A stretch of DNA of 64,000 bases from Streptomyces glomeratus (GTDB lineage: Bacteria > Actinomycetota > Actinomycetes > Streptomycetales > Streptomycetaceae), in assembly GCF_021462825.1 (NCBI RefSeq), contig NZ_JAKEEB010000039.1:49313-113312 (forward strand), written 5' to 3'. The position numbers and the translations under genes are program-made. The notes beneath the pieces are model-generated. The model did no database searches. It saw nothing but the letters and a program-made list of their open reading frames with translations, and was not told the origin of the DNA. Below, piece after piece: positions 43,540-52,787 of this stretch; the stretch's first letter is position 1, and the number at the start of each line of letters is the position of its first letter.

Positions 43540-44688
43540 ATGGCCCATCCCTATGTGCTGTTGTCCGCCGCCGTCTCTCTCGACGGCTTTCTGGACGACA
43601 CCGGGCCCGAGCGGCTCCTGCTGTCCGGGCCGGAGGACTTCGACCGAGTCGACGATGTGCGGGCGGGCAGCGACGCGATACTCGTCGGCGCGGGCACGCT
43701 GCGCACCGACAATCCGCGGCTGCTGGTCTACTCGGAGGAGCGGCGCGCGGCCCGGGTCTCCGCGGGACTGCCGGAATACCCGCTGAAGGTGGTGGTCAGC
43801 GCGTCCGCGGATCTCGATCCGGCCGCCCTCTTCTGGCACACGGGCGGCGCGAAGGCGCTCTACACCACGGACAAGGGCGCGGAACGGCTGCACGGGCTGC
43901 TGCCGGCGGACGTGGACGTGGTCGCGCTCGGCCCGGACGTGGAGTGGCGGGCCGTGCTCACGCATCTGGGCGACGTCAAGGGCGTACGGCGGCTCATGGT
44001 CGAGGGCGGCGGGAGGGTGCACACGCAGCTGTTGCAGCAGGGGCTCGCGGACGAGCTGCAGCTCGTGCTCGCTCCGCTGGTCGTGGGGCAGCCCGACGCG
44101 CCGCGGTTGTTCGGGCCGGGGGCGTACCCGCCGGGACGGATGCGGCTGGTGGAGACGCGACCGGTCGGGGATGTCGTGCTGATGCGCTACGTACCCACCG
44201 CGCCCGGCACCGGCCGCTCGGCCACCGCCGCGGACCGGCGATGGCTGGAGACGGCGTGTGAGCTGGCGGCGCAGTGCCCGCCGTCCCGGACGGCCTTCAG
44301 CGTGGGGGCGGTGATCGTCGCGGCCGACGGCACGGAGCTGGCGCGGGCCCACTCCCGGGAGGGCGGGGACCCGGTGGTGCACGCGGAGGAGGCGGCGCTG
44401 GCCAAGCTGGACCCGGCGGATCCGCGACTGGCCACCGCCACGGTGTACAGCAGTCTGGAGCCCTGCGCCCGCCGTGCGTCCCGGCCCGCGCCGTGCGCCC
44501 GGCTGATCCTCGACGCCGGGGTACGGCGGGTGGTCACGGCCTGGCGTGAACCGGACACGTTCGTGGCGGCGGCGGACGGGAACGCGCTGCTGACGGCGGA
44601 GGGCGCGGATGTGGTGCTGCTGCCCGAGTACGAGGAGCGGGCCAAGGCGCCGAACACCCATCTGCTGTCCCCGCCCGAGAGCCCCTGA
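43540..44688 (+). CDS. RibD-like bifunctional protein in reversed order (reductase then deaminase)
   Basis: 382 residues. Residues about 1-225 are the RibD C-terminal/dihydrofolate-reductase-like reductase: PYVLLSAAVSLDGFLDD, DAILVGAGTLRTDNPRL and the NADPH segment RRLMVEGGGRVHTQLL. Residues about 235-375 are a cytidine-deaminase-fold domain with HAEEAAL and EPCARRASRPAPC (zinc His, catalytic Glu, two Cys). Canonical RibD has deaminase first and reductase second, so the order is swapped. It would carry out deamination and ribosyl reduction of the pyrimidine made by RibA. ATG 43540; divergent from marR. Either a second riboflavin route or part of a pyrimidine-derived metabolite pathway. Confidence 0.85.
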   Translation: MAHPYVLLSAAVSLDGFLDDTGPERLLLSGPEDFDRVDDVRAGSDAILVGAGTLRTDNPRLLVYSEERRAARVSAGLPEYPLKVVVSASADLDPAALFWHTGGAKALYTTDKGAERLHGLLPADVDVVALGPDVEWRAVLTHLGDVKGVRRLMVEGGGRVHTQLLQQGLADELQLVLAPLVVGQPDAPRLFGPGAYPPGRMRLVETRPVGDVVLMRYVPTAPGTGRSATAADRRWLETACELAAQCPPSRTAFSVGAVIVAADGTELARAHSREGGDPVVHAEEAALAKLDPADPRLATATVYSSLEPCARRASRPAPCARLILDAGVRRVVTAWREPDTFVAAADGNALLTAEGADVVLLPEYEERAKAPNTHLLSPPESP

Positions 44689-44803
44689 CGCCTGGGAGCC
44701 GCAGACGGCCGGGCAACGCGACGGCCGAAAACGCTGGTCAAGCCCCGTGAACGTAAACCTGTGCGCTGCCTATCGCGCACATGGCGTACACTGGAATCAC
44801 CGA

Positions 44804-44877
44804 CGCGGGGTGGAGCAGCTCGGTAGCTCGCTGGGCTCATAACCCAGAGGTCGCAGGTTCAAATCCTGTCCCCGCTA
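44804..44877 (+). tRNA. Initiator tRNA-Met (anticodon CAU)
   Basis: Plus-strand cloverleaf with initiator hallmarks: no Watson-Crick pair at 1-72 (C opposite U), and three G-C pairs next to the anticodon loop (CTGGG/CCCAG around CTCATAA). A TACACT -10-like box lies about 15 bases before the 5' end (44787-44792). CCA is not encoded. Confidence 0.94.
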
Positions 44878-44883
44878 CTGATG

Positions 44884-44926
44884 GCCGAGGGCCGGAGTCC
44901 GAAAGGAATCCGGCCCTCGGCTTTTT
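44884..44926 (+). terminator. Initiator tRNA terminator
   Basis: GCCGAGGGCCGGA (44884-44896) pairs exactly with 44909-44921, followed by five T. Its presence shows that an open frame beginning at 44881 cannot start there. Confidence 0.92.
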
Positions 44927-45018
44927 CTCGCGTCCGCCTCCCGTCCGTGCACCCGGGCGTGTACGCCGGTCGGCCCACAGCGGTCGCCCCCCGCCCGTCC
45001 TTTGGGAAGCCTGGACGG

Positions 45019-46341
45019 GTGGTGCAGCAAGGAGGCGCGTGGCGGATCGAGGAGCCGTGCGACAAGGAGGACGGCGGGCCGAGGCCCGGAAGACCGTACG
45101 GCGGGGCAGGAGTCCCGTACGACCAGACCATCGGCGGCGGCCCCGCCGTCACCCCTCACCAAGAGTCCGATGGCCGCGGCGGTCCTGACGGCAAGCCCGT
45201 CGTGACGAGCCGAGGGCCCGGGGACGCCCGGCCGCCGGGGGCCGGCCCGGTGGAGAGCCGCCGGAGTTCGTATGTGCGGGCGCTGCTGCGGGCCCTGCCC
45301 GCGCTGCTCATCCTCCTCGGTGTCTGCTGCGGCCGGCTGACCCCGTCGGTCTTCCCGGCCGTCCCCCTGTTCACCGCCGCCCCGCTCGTCGCCGCGCCCC
45401 TGCACTCGCTGCGCGGCACCGTCGTCGCGGGCGCCGCCGCCCTCGCCGCCGTCCTGGCGGTCCATCTGGGACTCGGCGTACAGGGGCCGTCCGGCGCGGT
45501 CACCGAGTCGGTCACCACCGCCGCCGCGGCCGTCCCCGCCCTCCTCATCAACGTGCTCGTACGCCGCAACGACGCCCGCCTCGCCTCCGCCCGCCGGATC
45601 GCCGAGGCCGCGCAGCGCGCCGTACTGCCCGAGCCCGCCGCCCGGATCGGGGGCCTGCTGATCGCCGCCCGGTACGAGGCGGCGCAGGCCGACGCCTCCA
45701 TCGGCGGCGACCTGTACGCCGTCCAGGACTCTCCGCACGGCGTACGTCTCGTGGTCGGGGATGTGCGGGGCAAGGGGACGGGCGCCGTGGCCGCCGTCGC
45801 CGTCGTCATCGGCGCCTTCCGGGAGGCGGCCGAGCAGGAGGCGTCCCTGGAGGCCGTCGCCCAGCGCCTGGAGCGGGCGCTGTCACGCGAGGGCATCCGC
45901 CGGGAGGGCCCCGACGCCCACGAGGGGTTCACCACCGCGGTCCTCGCGGAGATCCCGCACGAGGAAGGCGTCGTTCGCCTCGTCAACCGCGGCCACCCCG
46001 CCCCGCTGCTCCTGCTCCCCGACGGCACCGTGCGCGAACTGGAGGCGCGTGAGCCGGCGCTGCCGCTGGGGATGGGCGACCTCGCCCTCTGGCCCGACCG
46101 TGCGGAGGAGTGGGACTTCCCGCCCGGTTCGACGCTGCTCTTCTACACGGACGGCGTCTCGGAGGCCCGCAACGCGTGCGGCGAGTTCTACGATCCCGCC
46201 GACCGCCTCGCCGGCCGGGTCCTCCCCACTCCGGGCGCCGTGCTGGCCGCCGTCACGGAGGACGTAGCCCGCCACACCGGCGGCCAGGCCACGGACGACA
46301 TGGCGCTGCTGGCCGTGCGCCGCCGGTCCGAGCCTTCATGA
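45019..46341 (+). CDS. Membrane SpoIIE-type (PP2C) serine phosphatase
   Basis: About 440 residues; the start is uncertain (GTG 45019 taken, GTG 45202 or 45250 possible) because the leader is a Gly/Pro-rich, low-complexity region after a tRNA terminator. Three or four hydrophobic segments follow (LRALPALLILLGVCC, VPLFTAAPLVAAPL, GAAALAAVLAVHLGLG, TAAAAVPALLINVLV). The SpoIIE phosphatase domain has GGDLYAV and VVGDVRGKGTGAVAAVAV, NRGHPAPLLL, FYTDGVSEARN and the final DDMALLAVR, all metal-binding Asp positions present. Such proteins dephosphorylate anti-sigma-factor antagonists. No partner gene is adjacent. Confidence 0.85.
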   Translation: MVQQGGAWRIEEPCDKEDGGPRPGRPYGGAGVPYDQTIGGGPAVTPHQESDGRGGPDGKPVVTSRGPGDARPPGAGPVESRRSSYVRALLRALPALLILLGVCCGRLTPSVFPAVPLFTAAPLVAAPLHSLRGTVVAGAAALAAVLAVHLGLGVQGPSGAVTESVTTAAAAVPALLINVLVRRNDARLASARRIAEAAQRAVLPEPAARIGGLLIAARYEAAQADASIGGDLYAVQDSPHGVRLVVGDVRGKGTGAVAAVAVVIGAFREAAEQEASLEAVAQRLERALSREGIRREGPDAHEGFTTAVLAEIPHEEGVVRLVNRGHPAPLLLLPDGTVRELEAREPALPLGMGDLALWPDRAEEWDFPPGSTLLFYTDGVSEARNACGEFYDPADRLAGRVLPTPGAVLAAVTEDVARHTGGQATDDMALLAVRRRSEPS

Positions 46342-46604
46342 AGACCTTCGGGCCCCAAACACCCTGGGGCGCCAGGCGCTTGTCACGGTGGGTGAGCGGG
46401 TGACCCCCCTCCGCATAACAACTGACACACCGTCAGCACAAGCGGGGTGGATGAGGCGCGGTCAACTCGCCCGTTTTTCACCGTTCCTGTCGTGAACGTC
46501 CTGGCCAAGAGCGTTAAGGATCTGCCCGAACGGCTTGGAATCCGGTGCCCGGGTCTATTAACGTTCGATAACGCAGCGCGGTCGTCCCAGCCGTCACCCG
46601 AGGC
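46342..46604 (+). promoter_or_regulatory. Region upstream of the ydaO riboswitch
   Basis: No gene seen. CCGCATAACAACTGACACACC near 46411 and the AT-rich TCTATTAACGTTCGATAACG (46554-46573) are the likeliest promoter sites for the riboswitch transcript; I cannot choose hexamers firmly. Confidence 0.4.
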
Positions 46605-46765
46605 GGCTCCGTGCGCGTGTGCCGAATCCCGCAAGGGAACCGGGGAACCACCATCTTGGGGTGAATCGGGCTTATGCCGCCGCGTCAAAACGGTCGGTAT
46701 ACGCGCGTAGGAGACCTTCCCCTCCGAACCCGTCAGCTAACCCGGTAGGCGAAACGGAAGGAAAG
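46605..46765 (+). promoter_or_regulatory. Cyclic di-AMP (ydaO/yuaA-type) riboswitch
   Basis: The conserved sequence blocks of the ydaO class appear in order: GCCGAATCCCGC (46621), GGAACCGGGGAACCA (46636), TTGGGGTGAATCGGGC (46656), and the long 3' block GAGACCTTCCCCTCCGAACC then CGTCAGCTAACCCGGTAGGCG (46711-46751). This class binds two c-di-AMP and turns off downstream genes, typically cell-wall hydrolases and ion transporters. In Streptomyces it precedes rpfA and other peptidoglycan hydrolase genes. Here it sits directly before an M23 endopeptidase start with AAGGAG within its 3' flank, so control may be on transcription or translation. Confidence 0.92.
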
Positions 46766-46777
46766 GAGTGCGCCCAC

Positions 46778-47812
46778 GTGGCGTCCAACCGGCCTGCCGA
46801 GAGCACCTCGTTCGCCCCTGGCGGTACGCAGACGATCGGCTTCGCGTCCCGCACCGACGAGGGCCCCTGGGGGGAGTGGAACCCCACCGAGGATTCCGTC
46901 CGTCCCGTCCGCGGTCGGCACCGTGTCACCAGGCAGCGCGGCGGCGGGCTCGCCCGCAGCTCCACCGTTCTGGGCGTCGGTGTGATGGCCGCGGTCGGCG
47001 CGGGCGGCATGGCCACCGCGCAGACCGGCAAGCCGCCGGTGTCCATATCCCTGCCCGACCTCTCCTCGGTCACCGACTCGGCCAAGTCGCTCATCGGCGA
47101 GGACACCAGCGCTCCCAAGGGCTCCGCCACCGTCCTGAGCACCGCGGGCGTGAGCACCGCCGACGCCGCCGCGGGCACCAAGGACGCGGGCGAGGTGCTG
47201 CGCGCCCGGATCATGCAGCAGGCCGAGTCCCAGCAGGACCGGATCGCCGCGGCGGCCGCACAGGCCGCCGAGGACGCCGCCGCGAAGAAGGCCGCAGCCG
47301 CGGCGGCCAAGGCTCAGGACGCCGCCCGCGCCAAGGCCGCCGCCGAGAAGAAGGCGGCGGAGGCGGAGGCCAGGCAGAAGGCCGAGGCCGCGCGCCTGGC
47401 GGAGCTCGCCAAGCAGTACACGCTGCCCACCTCCTCGTACACCCTGACCTCCCGCTTCGGTGACGCGGGCGCCATGTGGTCCTCCGGCTACCACACCGGC
47501 CTCGACTTCGCCGCCCCCACGGGCACGCTCATCAAGGCCATCCACAGCGGCACCATCACCCAGGCCGGCTGGGCGGGCTCGTACGGCTACCGCACGGTCC
47601 TGACCCTCGACGACGGCACCGAGCTGTGGTTCTGCCACCAGTCGTCGATCAGCGTCACCGTCGGCCAGAAGGTGGCCACGGGCGATGTCATCGGCCGCGT
47701 GGGCGCGACCGGCAACGTCACCGGGCCGCACCTGCACCTGGAGGTCCACCCGAACGGCGGCAGCGCGATCGACCCGATGGCGTGGCTCCAGGGCAAGGGC
47801 CTCAACCCCTGA
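46778..47812 (+). CDS. M23-family peptidoglycan endopeptidase with coiled-coil stalk
   Basis: 344 residues. A Pro/Arg-rich cytoplasmic head of about 65 residues is followed by a membrane/signal segment (LGVGVMAAVGAGGMATAQ), a linker, and an Ala/Glu/Lys-rich coiled coil (about 150-210). The M23 LytM domain has HTGLDFAAPTGT (first zinc His and Asp) and TGPHLHLEVHPNG (HxH). All zinc ligands are present, so it should be an active Gly- or stem-peptide endopeptidase. GTG 46778 follows AAGGAG. The ydaO riboswitch directly upstream ties its expression to c-di-AMP, as for other wall hydrolases in streptomycetes. Confidence 0.92.
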   Translation: MASNRPAESTSFAPGGTQTIGFASRTDEGPWGEWNPTEDSVRPVRGRHRVTRQRGGGLARSSTVLGVGVMAAVGAGGMATAQTGKPPVSISLPDLSSVTDSAKSLIGEDTSAPKGSATVLSTAGVSTADAAAGTKDAGEVLRARIMQQAESQQDRIAAAAAQAAEDAAAKKAAAAAAKAQDAARAKAAAEKKAAEAEARQKAEAARLAELAKQYTLPTSSYTLTSRFGDAGAMWSSGYHTGLDFAAPTGTLIKAIHSGTITQAGWAGSYGYRTVLTLDDGTELWFCHQSSISVTVGQKVATGDVIGRVGATGNVTGPHLHLEVHPNGGSAIDPMAWLQGKGLNP

Positions 47813-48007
47813 CATCGGGGTCCACACCCCCGGCGCCCGCCCCCTCCTCCTGCCCCTTCCCCCTCTGAACCCGCCCCCTCTTCTGAACCCCGGTGGTCCT
47901 GACGACATCCCCCCGACGTCAGGGCTGCCGGTCAGGGGTGCGGAAGAGGCACACGGAAGGGCCCACGAGCGGAATAGGTGTTTCCGGCGCGTGTGTTGAC
48001 GCAAGGC

Positions 48008-48952
<945 letters not shown>

Positions 48953-49007
48953 CGCGGTACCGACCGTCCGCGACGGCGGAGCCGGCGGCGCCGCACCGCC
49001 CGCGACC

Positions 49008-50342
49008 CTACGAGCGGTAGGGGTTGTACGCGGGATACGGCGACGTCGGCCCGTACGGCGCCGGGGACCACGGACCGTGTCCGTACCCGTGCCCATGGTA
49101 TCCGTGGCCGGGCCAGACCGGCGGGTGCACCGGCGCCGTCGTCCGCGCGGCGTGCGCCAGCGCCGGTCGTGCCACCGCCCGCCGCGCCCACAACGCGGAG
49201 AGCAGCTCTCTCTCCCGTACGACGAAGCCGGCCCCCGCCCGGCCGCGGTGCCCCCGGTGCCGCAGGAACGCCAGGGACGTCGCGTACGCCTCGTACTCCG
49301 CCACCGAGCGCGCCGCCGCCTTCCCGAAGTGCTGCCGCGCATACTGCCGGGCCACCCGCCGCGCCCGCATGGAGCCGAGGACGAACGGCTCCGCCGGCCC
49401 CAGCCACCCGGTGGCCGCGTACGCCGGCAGCTCCTCCCGTACCGTCCTCAGCTCCCGCTGCCGCGTCCAGATCACCAGCCAGGTCAGCAACGCGAACGCG
49501 GGCGCCATGAAGGACGCGTACACCGCGAAGAACCCGTACTCGCCGAACGACGACGACCCGTTCCACATGGAGTGCATGCCCATGGCGAGCAGCAGACCGC
49601 CGAGGGGCATCAGAACGCGCGGTGCGGGCCGGCGCTCCGCGTACAGCGCCGCGATACCGAAGCCGATGCCGGTGAGCACGGTGAACAGCGGATGCGCGAA
49701 GGGCGACATCACCACCCGGACGAAGAAGGTCGCGGCCGTCACGGAGGCGAGCCCCCGCCCACCGCTGACCTGGTCCGTGCCGAAGGCCGTGCCCAGATAG
49801 AGGACGTTCTCGGTGAAGGCGAAGCCGGTGGCGGTGACCCCCGCTATCACCACCCCGTCCACGATCCCGGTGAAGTCCCGTCTGCGGAAGAGGAATACCA
49901 GCAGCAGGGCGGCCGCCTTCGCGGACTCCTCGACGACCGGTGCTATGAGCGTCGCGCCGAGTGTGTCGGCGCTGTTCGGGTCGGCGGTCGCGGTCGCTAT
50001 CCAGCGGGTCGCGAAGCTGTTCGCGACGATCGCGATGAGCGCGGCCGCGCACGCCCCCCATGCGAAGGCGAAGACCATGTTCCGCCAGGGGCCGGGTTCC
50101 ACCCGGTCCAGCCAGCGGAACGCGGCGACCAGCAGCGGCACGGGCAGCACCGCGAGTCCCAGTCCGACCAGGAATCCCTCGGTGCCGGTCTGCTGCCGCA
50201 CGAGGGCGAGGATGACGAGGCCGGAGAGCGCGAGGAGCGTGATCGGCGCGCCGTAGCGCACCCACCGACGCTGCCACCAGTGCGGGTGCCGCCGGCCCGC
50301 GTTGCCGTCGGAATGCGTCGGATACGAGGGACAGGTGGCCAC
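49008..50342 (-). CDS. PrsW-family intramembrane metalloprotease
   Basis: 444 residues, about eight to nine membrane segments. The family signatures are intact: EExxK in APVVEESAKAAALL, FxxxEN in TGFAFTENVLY, the His motif in MSPFAHPLFT, and HSMWN. PrsW-type proteases cut membrane anti-sigma factors; no anti-sigma gene is adjacent, so the substrate here is unknown. The C-terminal 50 residues are Pro/Tyr/Gly/His-rich. The start is GTG 50342. It is followed downstream on the other strand by the convergent aldo/keto reductase and lies downstream of trmB. Confidence 0.9.
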   Translation of the reverse strand: MATCPSYPTHSDGNAGRRHPHWWQRRWVRYGAPITLLALSGLVILALVRQQTGTEGFLVGLGLAVLPVPLLVAAFRWLDRVEPGPWRNMVFAFAWGACAAALIAIVANSFATRWIATATADPNSADTLGATLIAPVVEESAKAAALLLVFLFRRRDFTGIVDGVVIAGVTATGFAFTENVLYLGTAFGTDQVSGGRGLASVTAATFFVRVVMSPFAHPLFTVLTGIGFGIAALYAERRPAPRVLMPLGGLLLAMGMHSMWNGSSSFGEYGFFAVYASFMAPAFALLTWLVIWTRQRELRTVREELPAYAATGWLGPAEPFVLGSMRARRVARQYARQHFGKAAARSVAEYEAYATSLAFLRHRGHRGRAGAGFVVRERELLSALWARRAVARPALAHAARTTAPVHPPVWPGHGYHGHGYGHGPWSPAPYGPTSPYPAYNPYRS

Positions 50343-50405
50343 GGCATCGACCCTAACGAGACAGGGGCGTCGCCCGCGACGGTACCCGGCGGGTCCGCGG
50401 GGCGC

Positions 50406-51263
50406 TCAGTCGCCGGCGGAGGACCGGTCCCGGTGCGGTACGCGCCGGAACAGCAGGTCGTTCACCACATGACCCTTGTCCAGCCCCTGGCCCTCGAAAC
50501 GGGTCAGGGGGCGGAATTCGGGCCGTGGCGCGTAGCCGCCGTCGGGCCGGGTGTTCTCGAAGTCGGGGTGCGCGGTGAGCACTTCGAGCATCTGCTCGGC
50601 GTACGGCTCCCAGTCCGTCGCGCAGTGCACCAGTGCGCCCGGCTTGAGGCGTGCGGCGGCGAGTGTGAGGAACTCGGGCTGGATCAGGCGCCGCTTGTGG
50701 TGGCGCTTCTTCGGCCACGGGTCGGGGAAGTAGACGCGCAGCCCGTCGAGCGCGTCCGGCGGGAGCATCTCGCGGAGCAGAATGATCGCGTCGCCGTTCG
50801 CGACCCGGATGTTGGCCAGTCCGTTCCGCTCGGCGAGACCCAGCAGATTGCCCTGCCCGGGGGTGTGCACGTCGACGGCGAGGATGTTGGTGTCCGGGTC
50901 GTCGGCGGCCATCCGCGCGGTGGCCTCGCCCATGCCGAAGCCGATCTCGAGCACCACGGGGTGCGTGTTCCCGAACAGCTCGGCGAGATCGACGGTCCGC
51001 TGCCCGTCGATGTCCACTCCCCACAGGGGCCACAGCCGCTGCAGGGCGTCCGCCTGCCCGGCGGTCACACGGCTGCGCCGCGGCTGGAAACTACGGATCC
51101 GCCGCTCGAAGTGGGACCCGGCGGGATCGGCCTTCGGCCCGCCGGGGAAGCGGGGCTCTCCCTTGGCCCGGCTGTGGCGCGGGGAGGCACCGGGGATACG
51201 CGGAGGCCGGCCGGCGGGTGCGGCCGCGGCGTCTTCGGGGGCGAAATCGAGAGAGTCAGACAC
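50406..51263 (-). CDS. trmB: tRNA (guanine-N7-)-methyltransferase
   Basis: Methylates G46 of tRNA using S-adenosylmethionine. 285 residues, with a 50-residue Pro/Gly-rich extension at the N-terminus that is common in Streptomyces. SAM motif I is VVLEIGFGMGEATARMA (about 102-118), the middle motif is ILAVDVHTPGQGNL, and the TrmB signature RVYFPDPWPKKRHHKRRLI (about 180-198) is complete, followed by CATDWEPYAEQM. GTG 51263 gives MSDSLDF. prsW follows after 63 bases, same strand. Confidence 0.94.
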   Translation of the reverse strand: MSDSLDFAPEDAAAAPAGRPPRIPGASPRHSRAKGEPRFPGGPKADPAGSHFERRIRSFQPRRSRVTAGQADALQRLWPLWGVDIDGQRTVDLAELFGNTHPVVLEIGFGMGEATARMAADDPDTNILAVDVHTPGQGNLLGLAERNGLANIRVANGDAIILLREMLPPDALDGLRVYFPDPWPKKRHHKRRLIQPEFLTLAAARLKPGALVHCATDWEPYAEQMLEVLTAHPDFENTRPDGGYAPRPEFRPLTRFEGQGLDKGHVVNDLLFRRVPHRDRSSAGD

Positions 51264-51397
51264 AGTGGCATCAATTTTACGGGGAGCGCGACGGCAACCG
51301 GCCCGACCGGCCCGTCCTGCGGCAGCGCGACGGCAGCGCGACGGCAGCGGGACGGCAGGGCGGCGGCGGGCCGGGAGCCGGGTCCGCGGGCGGCGGC

Positions 51398-52606
51398 TCA
51401 CGCCCGGTCCAGTACCGCCAGCGCCCTGCGTGCGACCTCCCGCCCGATCGGCAGTGAGGCGGTGGCCGCGGGCGACGGCGCGTTCAGTACGTGCACCGCC
51501 CGTGCCCCCTCCCGGATCAGGAAGTCGTCCACCAGCGTCCCGTCCCGCAGCACGGCCTGGGCCCGCACTCCGGCCGGGGCCCGCACGAGGTCGTCCGCGC
51601 GGACCTCCGGCAGCAGCCTGCGCACCGCCTGGGTGAACGCCTCCTTCGACACCGACCGCCGCAGCTCGCCCGCTCCGTACCGCCAGTGCCGCCGGGCTAT
51701 CCGCCAGGATCCCGGCCATGCCACCGTCGCGCCGAGCTCCCGGGGCCGTACGACCCCCCAGCCGTACCCCTCGCGGGCCAGCGCGGGGACCGCGTTCGGC
51801 CCGATGTGGACCTCTCCGTCGATGCCTCGCGTCAGATGCACCCCGAGGAACGGAAACGCCGGATCCGGCACCGGATACACCAGCCCCCGCACCAGCTCGG
51901 GCCGCGCCAGCGCGTAGTACTCACCCCGGAACGGCACGATCCGCATCCCGGGCTCGTCCCCGGTCAGCCGGGCCACCTCGTCACAGTGCAGTCCGGCGCA
52001 GTTGACCAGCACACGCGCGCGGAGGACCGTCCCGTCGGCCGTGCGCACGGCGACGCCCAGTGCCGGGCGCCGGTCGATCCGCACGACCTCCGCCCCGTAC
52101 CGGATCTCCGCCCCGGAGGCGTCGCCCAGCTGCTCGGCGACCGCCACGAAGTCGCAGATCCCGGTCGTGCCCACGTGGATGGCGGCGAGTCCGCGCACCT
52201 CCGGCTCGTACTCCGTGATCTGGGCCGGGCCCAGTTCCCTGACCGGTATGCCGTTCTCCCGGCCGCGTTGGACGAGTGCGTGCAGGCGGGGCAGCTCCTC
52301 GCGCTCCGTGGCGACGATCAGCTTGCCCGTGACGGAGTGCGCGATGCCGTACTCGGCGCAGAACTTGACCATCTCGGCGGCGCCCTTCACCGCGTAGCGC
52401 GCCTTCAGGGAGCCGGGGCGGTAGTAGATCCCGCTGTGGATGACCCCGCTGTTGCGCCCCGTCTGATGACGGGCCGGTCCGGCCTCCTTCTCCAGGACCG
52501 TCACCCGGGTGCCCGGGGCGGCACGCGTGATCGCATACGCCGTCGACAGGCCGACGATGCCGCCGCCGATCACCAGCACATCGCAGTCGTACGCGATCTT
52601 CCGCAC
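51398..52606 (-). CDS. lhgO: L-2-hydroxyglutarate oxidase
   Basis: A 402-residue FAD-dependent oxidoreductase of the DAO fold. The Rossmann motif is CDVLVIGGGIVGLSTAYA (about 8-25), the family segment RHQTGRNSGVIHSGIYYRPGS (in parts: RHQTGRNSGVIHSGIYYR) binds FAD, and the C-terminal loop is NAPSPAATASLPIG. It oxidises L-2-hydroxyglutarate, a side product of dehydrogenases, to 2-oxoglutarate. GTG 52606 is chosen for the GGGAGGTGGAG ribosome site. Upstream and same-strand is the ORF1590-like regulator, 180 bases away. Confidence 0.92.
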   Translation of the reverse strand: MRKIAYDCDVLVIGGGIVGLSTAYAITRAAPGTRVTVLEKEAGPARHQTGRNSGVIHSGIYYRPGSLKARYAVKGAAEMVKFCAEYGIAHSVTGKLIVATEREELPRLHALVQRGRENGIPVRELGPAQITEYEPEVRGLAAIHVGTTGICDFVAVAEQLGDASGAEIRYGAEVVRIDRRPALGVAVRTADGTVLRARVLVNCAGLHCDEVARLTGDEPGMRIVPFRGEYYALARPELVRGLVYPVPDPAFPFLGVHLTRGIDGEVHIGPNAVPALAREGYGWGVVRPRELGATVAWPGSWRIARRHWRYGAGELRRSVSKEAFTQAVRRLLPEVRADDLVRAPAGVRAQAVLRDGTLVDDFLIREGARAVHVLNAPSPAATASLPIGREVARRALAVLDRA

Positions 52607-52787
52607 CTGCTCCACCTCCCGGTTTCGATAGTGCACTGCGCCACTGACAATGCCCTCAAACCCCGGAGGAACCCAAGATCGCGCAGGTCACACGGCCGCG
52701 TCAGGTCCCTGGAAAGGCGCCTCGGCCCCGGAGGGCGCGCCGGGCCCCCGGGCCCCCGGAAAGGGACCCGGACCTCCCGGCGCGCGC

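Noticed and set aside
44881..45018. An ATG at 44881 as the start of the SpoIIE-type phosphatase
   Set aside because: It lies inside the stem and U-tract of the initiator tRNA terminator; translation must begin further downstream.
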